Part shown: piece after piece, positions 43,401-55,400 of the stretch
Position numbering within the stretch: the first letter of the stretch is position 1
Layout of the letters: each line of letters starts with the position of its first letter
Source of the DNA: Stomoxys calcitrans
Lineage: Eukaryota; Arthropoda; Insecta; Diptera; Muscidae
Assembly: GCF_963082655.1 (NCBI RefSeq)
Contig: NC_081556.1
Location: forward strand, 2,480,001-2,544,000
DNA length: 64,000 nt
Reading direction: 5' to 3'
Position numbers and translations under genes: made by a program
The notes under the pieces: generated by a model
Databases searched by the model: none
What the model saw: only the letters and a program-made list of their open reading frames with translations
What the model was told of the DNA's origin: nothing

Positions 43401-46400
43401 TACCATGTCCTTGGTGCGAAATATATAAATATATATATATAATATTAATTTATCTTGATTCTCCACTCAATTGTCTTAATTTGCCTTTAAATTTGCTTCT
43501 CTGGGCTTGGTTATGCTTATTTTACGTTTTTCCCAATGAATTTGCAGTGAGTACCCCTAATGTTCGTTTTAGTCAAAATGTATAAAATCTCAAAATTTAG
43601 TAAAATACCAGGCGCCCAGAATCGCGTAGCACGTATACTTGATATGTTGGCCCCGTGAAGTATGCTTTAAAATTTTTACAACAAACACAGGGTGTGTCAT
43701 TCTCATATGTTTGCCTAAAATTAACTTAATATTTTGTAGCATACTTTTAGGCGCCAAATTTAATAACTCAAATTTGCATTTAAAATTAACAAAACTTTGC
43801 TTTTATTTAACATTTATAAATAATTTAAATAAATTTTATGCAAAAATATGTACATAATGACCTTATAATATTAAAAAATTATATTTATTTATATTTAAAA
43901 CTTATAACATTGATTTAAGAATGCTTCAAATTGCTAATAACTTAAAATGTCTTGGTTGAATTATTAAGATTTTTGGCCAAGACGATGCAAATTTTCATCA
44001 GTTATCCCTTTGATTGCCTTCCAGAAAGGGTGCAACAACTGAAAAAGATTAAAAAAAAAATTGTATTATTATAATAAACCTTTTCAATAAGATTTTTTGT
44101 GTATAATAAAAAGTCTATACTCCACAATCAAATTAAAGATTAAAATGCTGGAGACTAGCCATACGCCCTTAGGGGAAAAGTAGATGGATAAGACCAATAT
44201 TTCATTTCAATGAAAAGTATTTGAGAATAGCTTATTCAAGTTTTCAGGCACATGGAGACCATCGTAACGCAGAGGTTAGCATGTCTGCCTATGACTTTGA
44301 AGGAGAACATCAAAAAAAATTTTTTCAGAGATGTAAATCCCCACCTAATGTTGGCAATATTTGTGAGGTACTACGCCGTGTAGAAACTTCTCCTCGAAGA
44401 GTTGTCGGACTTTGATACGCCGCACAGTGTGCCCCGGTGGACAAAAATGCAAAAATCAAAATAAAAAATCGAAATATTTAGATTTGAAAAATCACCAGAA
44501 CCAATATTAGGCTATAAAATTTGGAATTTACAGGTATAATGCAGAATGATTTATACGATCACAGAAAGCCACCGTAGTGCAGAGGTTGGCATGTCCGCCT
44601 ATCACGCATCACGCCTGGGTTCGAATCCTGGCGAGAATTTCAGAAAACAATTTCAGCTTTTTCAATTTCATGCTGGGCACTGTGAATGAGGAACGTTTAG
44701 CAAAGACACAGACTGTTTGGCACCGAGACTGATTCGAAATAAGATCTTCATTATTCGCTTTTCATACAGCAAAAATAAGACGACGGAACTTTGAGGACGG
44801 TAAAACCTCTGTCTTCAATGTTGTTTGGGGTTTGTCGGTCAAATGTACGCTCTTTCAGATAGAAATTTGTGCCAATACAATAATCGTTAATAAAATATTT
44901 GGAAGGGATCTAATAACGCCGAAAGTGAAACTTAACAATATAGCAGCGCTCAAAACCTTGGGCATAGTAGAATGAGGGTATGGTTAGGTTGAACTCTATA
45001 ATGTACGAATTGTTTGCTTTCGGCAAGAGGTCACTGAGTACTATGGCATACAAAATCTTCTTAAGCTCGAAATAATTACCAAAATTCTTAGCAAGGAAAA
45101 TTTCAAAATTTCTGTTATCATCTTCTATAGGCATGGGCAAAGAGTATAAAAACTTCATTTTGCGGTCCAATACCCTCCTTTTCATTCCTATAAGATCCCC
45201 CATTGCTTTGCTTTTCGGCATTAAAAGCTAATTTTTAAAGATTTCCCAGCTCTTACAACATACAAGAAGACCATAATTGTTTTATTATACACAGGCATTG
45301 TGAAAATATTTGCAAACAATGACTAACAACGCTAGGGAGATAATATATTCAAGTCTTTGTCGTCGTCGTCGGAAAATCTATTGATGTCATCTGAAAGGGA
45401 AATAAATCAGCAAGCGGAAGTAGATTAGAAAAAAAAACTACAGAAATAAATCACGTTACGAATTGATTCCGCTCCATGAAAAACTCATTTCATTTATATT
45501 ACACAATTCCTTAAACTTTTCAATAACCAACAAATCTAACAACTGAAAAAAAAACTAATAAAAAAACTGTCTCTTTACTAGAACATTTCCATACCATCAG
45601 CGCTCTCCCTCTTCCTCTATGACACACAAACACTCACGCACACTAACTCACTCACAATGTGTTGCTGCATAAATCCCTCTTTGATAGAATGGAATTTAAT
45701 AAAATTAATAGAAAAAGTTTTTCAATTACATTTTTCGCTTTTTTGCAAAATAGAAAGGAAAAAAGTAATAATAATAATAAAATGAATGGCACAAACATCA
45801 CAGAGAAGTAAAAATAAAATAAAAAAAAACAAAGATGAATAGAAATAAAAGAAACTCTGCATGTCATAAAAAAAGCCTCAAAAAGTAATATGCCAGTGGA
45901 TAGAGAGAGACTATAATACACTGAACTCAGGCGGACGGACGGACGGTCGGACGGGCGGTAGGACAGACAAATACAGCGACTTTTCCTGAGCTCCAAGTGT
46001 CTTGCAGTATTTGCCATTTAACTGCCACATACTCATATAAAACTTTTCAGACCTCTATAAACGGTTCACGTAGTCACATTTCCACAGTTACACAAGCACA
46101 GGAACTGTAACTGTAGCACAGGATACTTAATGGCACATATACCAGTCCTACACAGCGGGACTTCTGTCACACAAGCCTATGTGACAAAGAGCTTTAGAAA
46201 TATAGCACACACACACACACACACACACACGGTTGTATTGTATTTGTAAATTTTGTGCAGTAATAACGAAATTGCTGGAGCGCATACCACACACAGGCAT
46301 ACACAAACATTACACAATTGCAAAACAGCAAAGGAAGACAAAAATACTACATAATCACAAAATTGGATACAATTACATTTGGGTTTCACTAATAAAATAT

Positions 46401-49400
46401 GACAAAATATTTTATTATATGACTTCTATGTGCGGTGGTGCACAGACGACATGTCGTTTCTATGCTAAGGCCTTCATAAGGTTACACACCGCCATACACA
46501 CATACATGTACCATGCAACATTCGTTCACCTTCAGAGAAATGAAGTCTTATACAGCAAAGACGTTTGCTATTTTGAACTGCCTACAGCCTTTAAATGGCT
46601 GCTGGGAGGGTAGTATAATAATGGAAATCGAAAGGAAGGGAATGTGTGTGTGTGTGGAATGTGAGATAATAACATACGCTTAGTATTTTTCTAAAAATAA
46701 AAAAAAAACTTTTGAAAAGGCTTAAAGAAAGTTTGAACAACAATTTCATGAAAATAATTGCCCTAAGTTGGATTTATAAGCCATAGATCAAAATAAACTT
46801 AAGCTTCTCGTCAAAACTGCCAATATAAACTTAAGAGCTCAATCTAGTCACCTTGACATTCCGTCTGCACAAATCACCATGCCATTCTAAGGATCAAAAT
46901 TAAGGCTTAAAATTTGCCACACTCTCATCGAAGTTAGCAATGCCAATGGGGACATTGGGAGGCCACCGTGGCGCAGAGTTTAGCATGTCCGCCTATGATG
47001 CCGAATGTCTGGGTTCAAATCCCAGGGAGGACATCAGAAAAATTATTACCCTTACTAATGTGAGGTATCCTGCCATGTTAAAACTTCTCCACCAAGTGGT
47101 GAGGTGCCATTTCATTGAGCTTAAAACTTTAATCGGACTCCACTTATTGATATGAGAGTAGTATCCCCAGTACCTTAATGGAATCTTCGACGGAAATTTA
47201 GTATTTAGTTAGGTCCATATAAAACCAATCCCAGACTTTTAAGCCTCTAGAAACAGAAATCTCAATCTTATTCAACCATATGCAAAAGAGTTGCGTCTTG
47301 TAAGTATTCAAGTACTCTAATGAAAGGTCGATTTGGCCAATGCACCTTAGAAGAATCTGTGCAAAAAGTGGATAGCGGTTGAAGTGTAGCGTGTTTTCGA
47401 TAAACGGACGTACAAAAGGACGGACGGACAAAAAAACGGAGGGACAAAAGGACGGACGGACAAAAAGACCGACAGGCAAAAGGACGGACGGACAAAAAAA
47501 CGGAGGGACAAAAGGACGGACGGACAAAAAGACCGACGGGCAAAAGGACGGACGAACAAAAGGACGGAAGGACAAAAGGCTGGACGGACAAAAGGATGGA
47601 CAAAGGGAAGGACGGACAAAAGGACGGACGGACAAAAGGACGGACGGACAAAAGGACGGAGGGACAAAAGGACGGACAAAGGGAAGGACGGACATAAGGA
47701 CGGACGGACAAAAGGACGGACAGATAAAAGGACGGACAAAGGGAAGGACGGACAAAGGGAAGGACGGACATAAGGACGAACGGACAAAAGGACGGACAGA
47801 TAAAAGGATGGACAAAGGGAAGGACGGACAAAAGGACAGACGGACAGATAAAAGGACGGACAAAAGGACGGACGGACATAAGGACGGTCTGACAAAAGGA
47901 CGGACGGACAAAAGGATGATCGGACAAAAGAATAGACGAACAAAATTATGTACGGACAGGCAAAAGGATGAACAAACAAAAGGACGGACATAAAGATACA
48001 AGGTGGGACGGACATAGGGACACAAGAACGGACGAACAAAAGAACGGAGGACATTATGACACAAGTACTGACAGAATGACGGGCATAAGGCCGGATGGAC
48101 AGAAGCAAGGAAGCACAAAAGGACATAAGGATGCACGGTAAAAAGCACAGGCGGACATGAATTCCGCATTGACGGACAAAACTGATAGACAAAAGGACGA
48201 ACAAATAAAATGACAAAAAATTACGTAGGGACAAAATGATGTATGAACATTAGGATAGACGGGTAAAAGAGCTGTCAGGCAAAAGGAGAGAGAAAAAAGG
48301 ATGGACAGACAAAGGGGCTGATATAAGGATAGACAGACAAAAGGACGGACGACAAAGGGTTGGACAGACAAAAAGACGGACATTAGGATACAAGGACACA
48401 AGAACGGACAAACAAAAGGACGAAGGACATTGAGACAGACGGACATTATGACATAAGGATGGTCATAAGGACAAAAGAATTGACAGCATGACGGACATGA
48501 GGGCGGATGGACTGAAGCAAGGTAGCATAAAGGACGGACGGACATAAGGATGCACGGAAAAAAAGGACGGACGGACATTATGACATAAGGACAAAAAGAC
48601 TGACAGAATGACTCACATAAGGACATAGAAACGAACATAAGGACATACATTAGGATGGACACAAAGACGGATACAGGAGCAGATGATCAGAAAGGTCGAA
48701 TGGAAAAAACGACAAACGGACATCAGCGCAAAAGGATCCATGTAAGGACAAGAGGACGGACGGGCAGACAAAAAAAACGGACGGACAGATAAAATGACGT
48801 AGGGACAATATGATGTATGAGCATAGACGAGTAAGAGAGCTGTCAGGCAAAAGGAGAGATGGAAAAAAGGATGGACAGACACAAGGGTTGATATAAGGAT
48901 AGACAGACAAAAGGACGGACGACAAAGTGTTGGACAGACAAAAGGACACAAGAACGGACAAACAAAAGGACGGAGGACTTTGGGACAGACGGACATTATG
49001 ACATAAGGACGAACATAAGGACAAAACAATTGACATCATGACGAACATGAGGGACATGAGGGAGGATGGACTGAAGCAAGGACAAAAAGACTAACATAAG
49101 GACATAAAAACGAACATAAGGACGTACATAAGGATGGACACAAAGACGGATACAGGAGCAGATAATCAGAAGGTCGAACGGAAAAAACGACGGATGGACA
49201 TCAGCACAAAGGATCCATGTAAGGACAAGAGGGCGGACGGACAGACAAAAAGACGAACAGACGAACGGACAAAAAGGCAAAAGGAAATAGGGACAAAATG
49301 ACTTATAAAAATAAGGATAGACGGGTAAAAGAGCTGACAGGCAAAAGGACGGACGGAAAAGAAGATGGACAGACAAAAGGATTGATATAAGGACAGAGAT

Positions 49401-52400
49401 GCAAAAGGAATGACAATAAAAGGATGGACAGACAAACGAACATAAGGACACAAGAACGGACGAACAAAAAAATGGAGAAAACGTCGGAGCACAGACGGAC
49501 ATAATGACACAAGGACGGACATAAAGACAAAATAACTGATAGAATTGCGAACATAAGGGCAGACGAACAGAAGCAATGATACACAAAAGGGAGGACGGCC
49601 ATTAGGACAGACGGACATTATGACACAAAGACGGACATTATGACACAGGGACGGACATTATGACACAAGGACGGACCTAAGGACAAAAGGACTGACAGAA
49701 TGACGGACATGAGGACGGATACAAGGGCAGATGGACAAAAGAACGAACATAAGGGCGGATAAAACGACGGACGGACACAAGGATGCATAAAAGGACAAGA
49801 GGACGACAGACAAAAGGACGTACGGTCTCCGAATGCCATGGCTATCAGAAGGCCGAAGAAGGTAGAAGGCCGTATGAACCTGTAGAACCACAAAAAAATA
49901 ATGCTCTTTCAGTTTTATTTGAGAGTATCAATTTCATTTTAAATGTTTATTCTTTTTTCTTTCCGAAAATCTGTTTTTAGAATGAGAATTTTATTTGAAA
50001 ACTTAATTTTTCTTCGCCAGTATTTTGATCGACTGAGCCTCCCGTTGCTTAGCCGATGTGCCATCCACTGGGCTATCTCACACCGAACCTTAATGTCGTC
50101 AAAAACCTAATATGTGTGTGAAATCGGCTTGCTTTTTGTTTGTATTTTTTTCTTGTTTACATGTGCAAAGACAAGGTGAACTCATAGCTAAGAATTACCC
50201 TTATAGAAGGAACGAAGTGAATTTGGAAAGTAAAAAAGATTCGATACAAAGGTCTTATATAAAATCAAAATTTTAAAGTCCGTTTGGAGTTTGTTTTACT
50301 TTATTTGAGGTTGAATTACAGGCTTTACGAAAGGTTTCTAAATATGGTTTGTACTCAATTTTTCCACTGGGCTAATAAGCCCGTGGGCTTGGAAATGCTT
50401 TGCACTTGTGTAAGTGTGGTTATCACTGCTTTAAACCCATGATGTCTTAGGCAAAACTTCTTAGTCGTAGATTTTGTTAGTATTTTGACAACCTCCCAAG
50501 TATAACCACCCTTATATATATTCTTGATCGTCGCAAAATGCCTAGGCGATTTATCGATATCCGTTAAGTTAGGTTAGATAAGAGTGGTAGTACTTTACAG
50601 ACTCACTATACAATTTTAAGTCCTTTGTGATACCACAGTAGCGACAGATCAAGGCCTATGGTAGAAATCGTATCCACGATCCCCGCACTGGTAATCCGAT
50701 CACGCTAACAACTCGGCTACCTGGACGCCAAACGATAACCGTTTATCTGACGTAATAACGCTGTTACCTTAAAAAATTAAGATGTTGAGTTAAAATTTTG
50801 CACAGAATCCTTTTTAGTCTTTTGTCCTTTCGAACATATTCTAGCTTGAGATTATATTCAATGCTCTTCTATTCAAAGAATAGCATAGCAAAGTACTTAT
50901 AAAAGTTAGGCAAGTGTGTGCTGTTGTCTAAACACTTTAATTGGCATAGAGGATCGCGATGTCTGATACACCATGTCTCTTCATTAACAACTTTGTCAAA
51001 TTGATTCAGGTGCTCTACATACCCAACGACTATTGAGTACGGTGTCCTAAATAAGTCCTCTAAGAAATTTTGTGTAAATTTCATTTTCGCAAAAAAATTC
51101 TGTTAAAATCAAATTTTCGACAAAACTTTTGTAAAATATGGATTTTCATTGTATATTTTATCAAAATTAGATTTTAAATAAAAACTTTTACTTTTTAATT
51201 TTCTTCAAAATCTCTTCATTCATCTCGGAAACAATATTCATTTTTAGCTATTACCTATAATCATCATACCTGCCGCATAGCATGTCATGGCACCGTGTAA
51301 ACTCTTGCAATCTACTCGTCGCCCTTTTAGACAGACAAGAAAATCAAGCTAATAAAATGCTTTTCATGCCTAACGCCTACGAATCTCTTCGAGAAACAAG
51401 AACGAAGGTAGTTTCTGGAGGAAAAAAAAATCCGAAAATAGAGTAAAATTCCAAAGGACATGTGGCATTGGATGAGGAGGAGCAACATTTCGAAATTATG
51501 CTGTTACAGCACAATTTCATTTCGTTTATTTGCCCCGACTTGCCGAAAACGGAAAATTGTATAAAAATTGGAAAAAAGGAAAATATTGTATTTACGACAA
51601 GAACGTGCATTACATTCCATTACATTGTGTTCAATGTGTCGCACCATGTTCATTGGTAGGCATTGGCATTCACACACACACACACACACACAGATAAACG
51701 CGAGCTGGCTCTCAGAATTGCCAAAGATGGCATAAAGAACTTGGGCCAGGCCAAAATGCCTTGCGGCATGTCCTTATAATCCACATGTACATATGAATGT
51801 ATGAGTGAAGGAAGGAATAGTACAGAAAAACAATCATACTGCTCGACACAAGCAACCGTGCATACCAACCAGACTATTCTATATCAAACATAGAAAAGGA
51901 CACCTAAGGCCCAAAATGCATGGGTGGCTGTGTGTGTGTGTGTGTGGACATAAATGCTGTAGTGACACACTTAGCAATGCTGCTGCCTTTGCTATTGCTG
52001 TATGGCCACCCCACACTAACGAGTCTTACCGCCATCACAACCATTACGAGTTATCCCCATATCCTCTTGCAGGGCTTAGTGCATTAAAACAACTTTGGCC
52101 TATGCTGCTGCGCCACCACCCCTACCATAGCTCCTTGCAGCAAAGTTCCGTTTACCTTTTGTTTGTATGCTAGGGTTTGCTCTCATTTCGAGAATTTTTG
52201 GAGTAGTTCGTTGTAAACCACCGAGTAAAATGATCACCTTAGCCTTATGTTTATGCCAGGTCTTATCTGCTATGCTGCTCGTGTACAAGTCCTTGTTACC
52301 AGCAATCTGTGTGTATTGCAATGCCTATGTGTAGGTGCGCGCAAGTGTTGCAAGCGGAGAGTAGGGCTGGTCTAAGGGTCTTCACTGGATATTTACCTTA

Positions 52401-55400
52401 AGCTCAACAACATGATGATGTGAGGAAAGCTTAAGAGTTATACAATTTTTACAAAATTCTATTTTCTAGTGCTTTTGGTTTTTGTTTTTAGTTATTTTCT
52501 GCTCTGTCTATACGTGTTGTTTTTACAATTTTTGTTGAATTACATGCATATTTGCCATGGACAGAGGCGTAGTTTTTGAAGGGATAGTAGTATTGGTAGC
52601 AAGTATCACAAATTACAAATGTTGTCCAAAATACAAAACTTCAACATTCGACTAAGTAACGGGGGCAAATTTTTCACATATCAATGAGTGCAGTCCAATT
52701 AAAGTTAAACTCAATGAATAGGGGCCTCCTCTTTATAGTCGAGTCCGAACGGCGTGCCGCAGTGCGACACCTCTAGGAGAGATGTTTTTACATGGCATAG
52801 TGCCTCACAAATGTTGCCAGCAAACATTTTTTGTCTGATGGTCTCGGCAGGATTTGAACCCAAGCTTTCAGGGTCATAGGCAGACATGCTAACCTCTGCG
52901 CTACGGTAGCCTTCCGTTGTAAATTAGAAAATCGTAGATTTTCAAATACGTCGGAATGGATAGACACATATAAGTTGAGCATGCCTGCGTAATAACCATT
53001 TTTGAACCCTTTTGAAGGCTGGTTCCAGTTTTATAAACAGCGTGAACTTTCTCACGAGCAAGTGCTACAAGTTTTCGTCATCCTTTGCACCCGCTCTGCT
53101 CCTATGTGCCCTGTGCAGACTTCTAACTTCTCCTTCCCATTTTCTTTAATATTCCCCTACCTGCATTCTATGTTCGCCAAAGTCTCTAAAACGCCAATGT
53201 CTCATCCAATATCTCTAAAACGCTAGGGCTGCCTTCAACTTTATCCGCATGTCTATAGGCCTGAAAGCCAAATTGTCACCAGCAGCCTTATCGTCATTAT
53301 TCTAACATACCATTCAGTTGTCAAGATAGCATGCCCTACTTCCTTTTCGTCCACCAAACCATTGATCGACCAAACCAGCCTGATCACACTTTGGTAAAAC
53401 CAGTCCCCATTTCGAGACTATAGCTATTCTGCATAATGACAGGGTCATTGAGGTGAGAAAGTATCGCTGAAAGTACCACATTCAGCTCAGTTCAGTTTAG
53501 CTTTCTTTTCCCCTTAAAATTCCCCCTTCATCTTAGCCTTTACATTATAGCTCTTCCCAAAAGCAAGTAGTGGGTCTTTTACCACCTACGCTTCTGTCCC
53601 AGAACCCATTGCCCCTTCACCCATTGAAGCCTTCAGTTTGTGTTTAGTTTGAGTTTCTGTACATTTAAAGAGGGAGGCTGAGCAAGTTGAGTGTTAAATA
53701 AGCGAAGCACCGGATTATGTTTTCCCTATTTTTGTGTGTATTTTTCTGCCTGAGCAGTAGTCGGAGAGGCAAGTTGCGAATATGAATGTTGGTGGTTTGT
53801 TGGAATTATGTTGGCTGCTTGCCAATTTGATGTGCAAGGACTTCTTTGGCGTTTGTTAGCGATTGTGTTCGCTGCTATCTGTTGGGGCATCCTTGTATTT
53901 GTTTGGTAATATGTTTGAGGTTTTTTGGGTTAGCAAATCAGATTAAAATGTAACAACACTCCAAGGCAGGCACACGAATGCGAGTACATGGATGCATGCA
54001 TATGTATGTGGGCAAGCCGACAACCAGCCAACAACAACAACAACTCCATTTACTTTGTGGTCTATAATGAAATGTGTTACCTGTGAGCTTTCAAAATTTC
54101 TTTTCATATTAAAATCTTTTTCTTTCCATTACAGCTTCCGCATAAATCGCATAGAGTCCCCCATATTGAAATATGATGGAGATTGTGGCGAATCCTTGAC
54201 CATCTATGATTCGGATCGTGCCGATCCTGCTCGCATTATAAAGACCTTCTGCGATACCTTCTCACGGCCCATGGAAAAGGTGGACTTTGTTAGCACCAGC
54301 CCTTCGCTGTTCGTTCAATTCGAGTCCAAGACCGGCTCTTATAGTGGCTCCTCTCTGTACTATTGGGCCCATTATGATTTCTTCAATAATACCCGCTTTG
54401 GAGATCCTGTGCCCAACACCCTATGCGATGAGGTTATGTATGCATGGAAGCATCCTGGCGGCAAAATTAGATCTCCCATGAATTCATTGATTTTCAAACG
54501 CACCGGTGGTTCAGATGTCAGATGCCAATATAAATTTGTCACCGATCGCCGCTTGTATGCCCGTGCCGTCATCGAAGTCAGCTCTGTGATGTTCAAGGAG
54601 TTGCCATACAACAATAATGCCTGCACTCGCTGCCACGAGGAGAGAGTGGACAAATTGGTCATCTGGGAGGAGAGGGAGAAGTTCCAAAATAATTTGGCCT
54701 GTTTCTGTGACAATATACCCAGGCCAGTGCGGGTCATATCGTCCGCAGATCAAATGAATTTGGAAATGATTGTACAGGGTCAACATGCCATCACATCCTA
54801 CTTTAAGAATCCCAATCCTCTGTTTGAGGCCTCCTATGAGTTTGCCCACGGGCCTTTGTGTGGGCCCATCACCTTGGGACCTTCGCCCGATGGCGAATTG
54901 GTGTATCCCCACAAAAAGGCTTTGGCCTTGGTCACGGGACCCATGGCCCCACAGCCCGAGCACCACTATAGACGCGAGAAATGCATTTGGGAATTAAAGG
55001 TGGCCTCTCAGCGAGACCTTTGGTTGAATTTGGAAAAGGCCCGCTTTGGAGACCGCACCTGCGACAGTGCCAAAATCGAGGTATATCTGGCGGGACGGCT
55101 GGAGCCCCGCTTCATCATATGCCCCGAAAATGTGTCCCTGGCAAGAGATTTGCCCATACTATCCACTGCCGATTTGGGGGCAATGGGATCCGATCAAGAA
55201 CCCTTGCCGGTTCTCATTCAATACACCGGTGACGGACAGCCTGGCAAAAATATATTCCGTCTGGTGTGGACCGAACTATTCCATTTGCCCCGAAATCCGG
55301 ACGGTAGTTTGGCCGCTTCTCTGCTGCAAGACAATGAGTGCAGCTTCAAGTGCCCCGGGAACACCAACATCTGCCTGCCGCGCCATCTCGTCTGCGATGG

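Larger units (their letters stand above)
30975..54134 (+). other. Intron 4 of the CUB gene (23,160 bp)
   Basis: Donor GTAAAT, acceptor CCATTACAG. Splits CUB2. It carries the largest repeat load in the window. Stretches in which I see nothing specific are 32690-35790 (low-complexity, CA and GT runs near 34270), 39020-40150, 44650-46200 and 52930-54130. No nested gene is supported. Confidence 0.75.

Noticed and set aside
44566..44640. Candidate tRNA gene (good A and B boxes)
   Set aside because: Acceptor and anticodon stems do not pair as in a functional tRNA, and the same head recurs in SINE copies.
44910..45221. 103-codon minus-strand frame starting MPKSKAMGDLIGMKRR
   Set aside because: No recognisable domain, no splice or promoter evidence, and it lies in an intron; it may be a remnant of an unknown element.
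47395..49810. CRISPR-like regular array
   Set aside because: Units are only about 12 bp with no unique spacers; eukaryotic minisatellite.
47198..49893. Several open frames up to 323 codons (Arg-Pro-Phe-Val-like or Lys-Gly-Arg-Thr-like repeats)
   Set aside because: They arise from the GGAC minisatellite; open in several frames and both strands, with no domain and no splice structure.
54372..54966. Minus-strand open frames of 121-160 codons over the terminal CUB exon
   Set aside because: Shadows of the real exon, which has phase-consistent splice joins and domain content.
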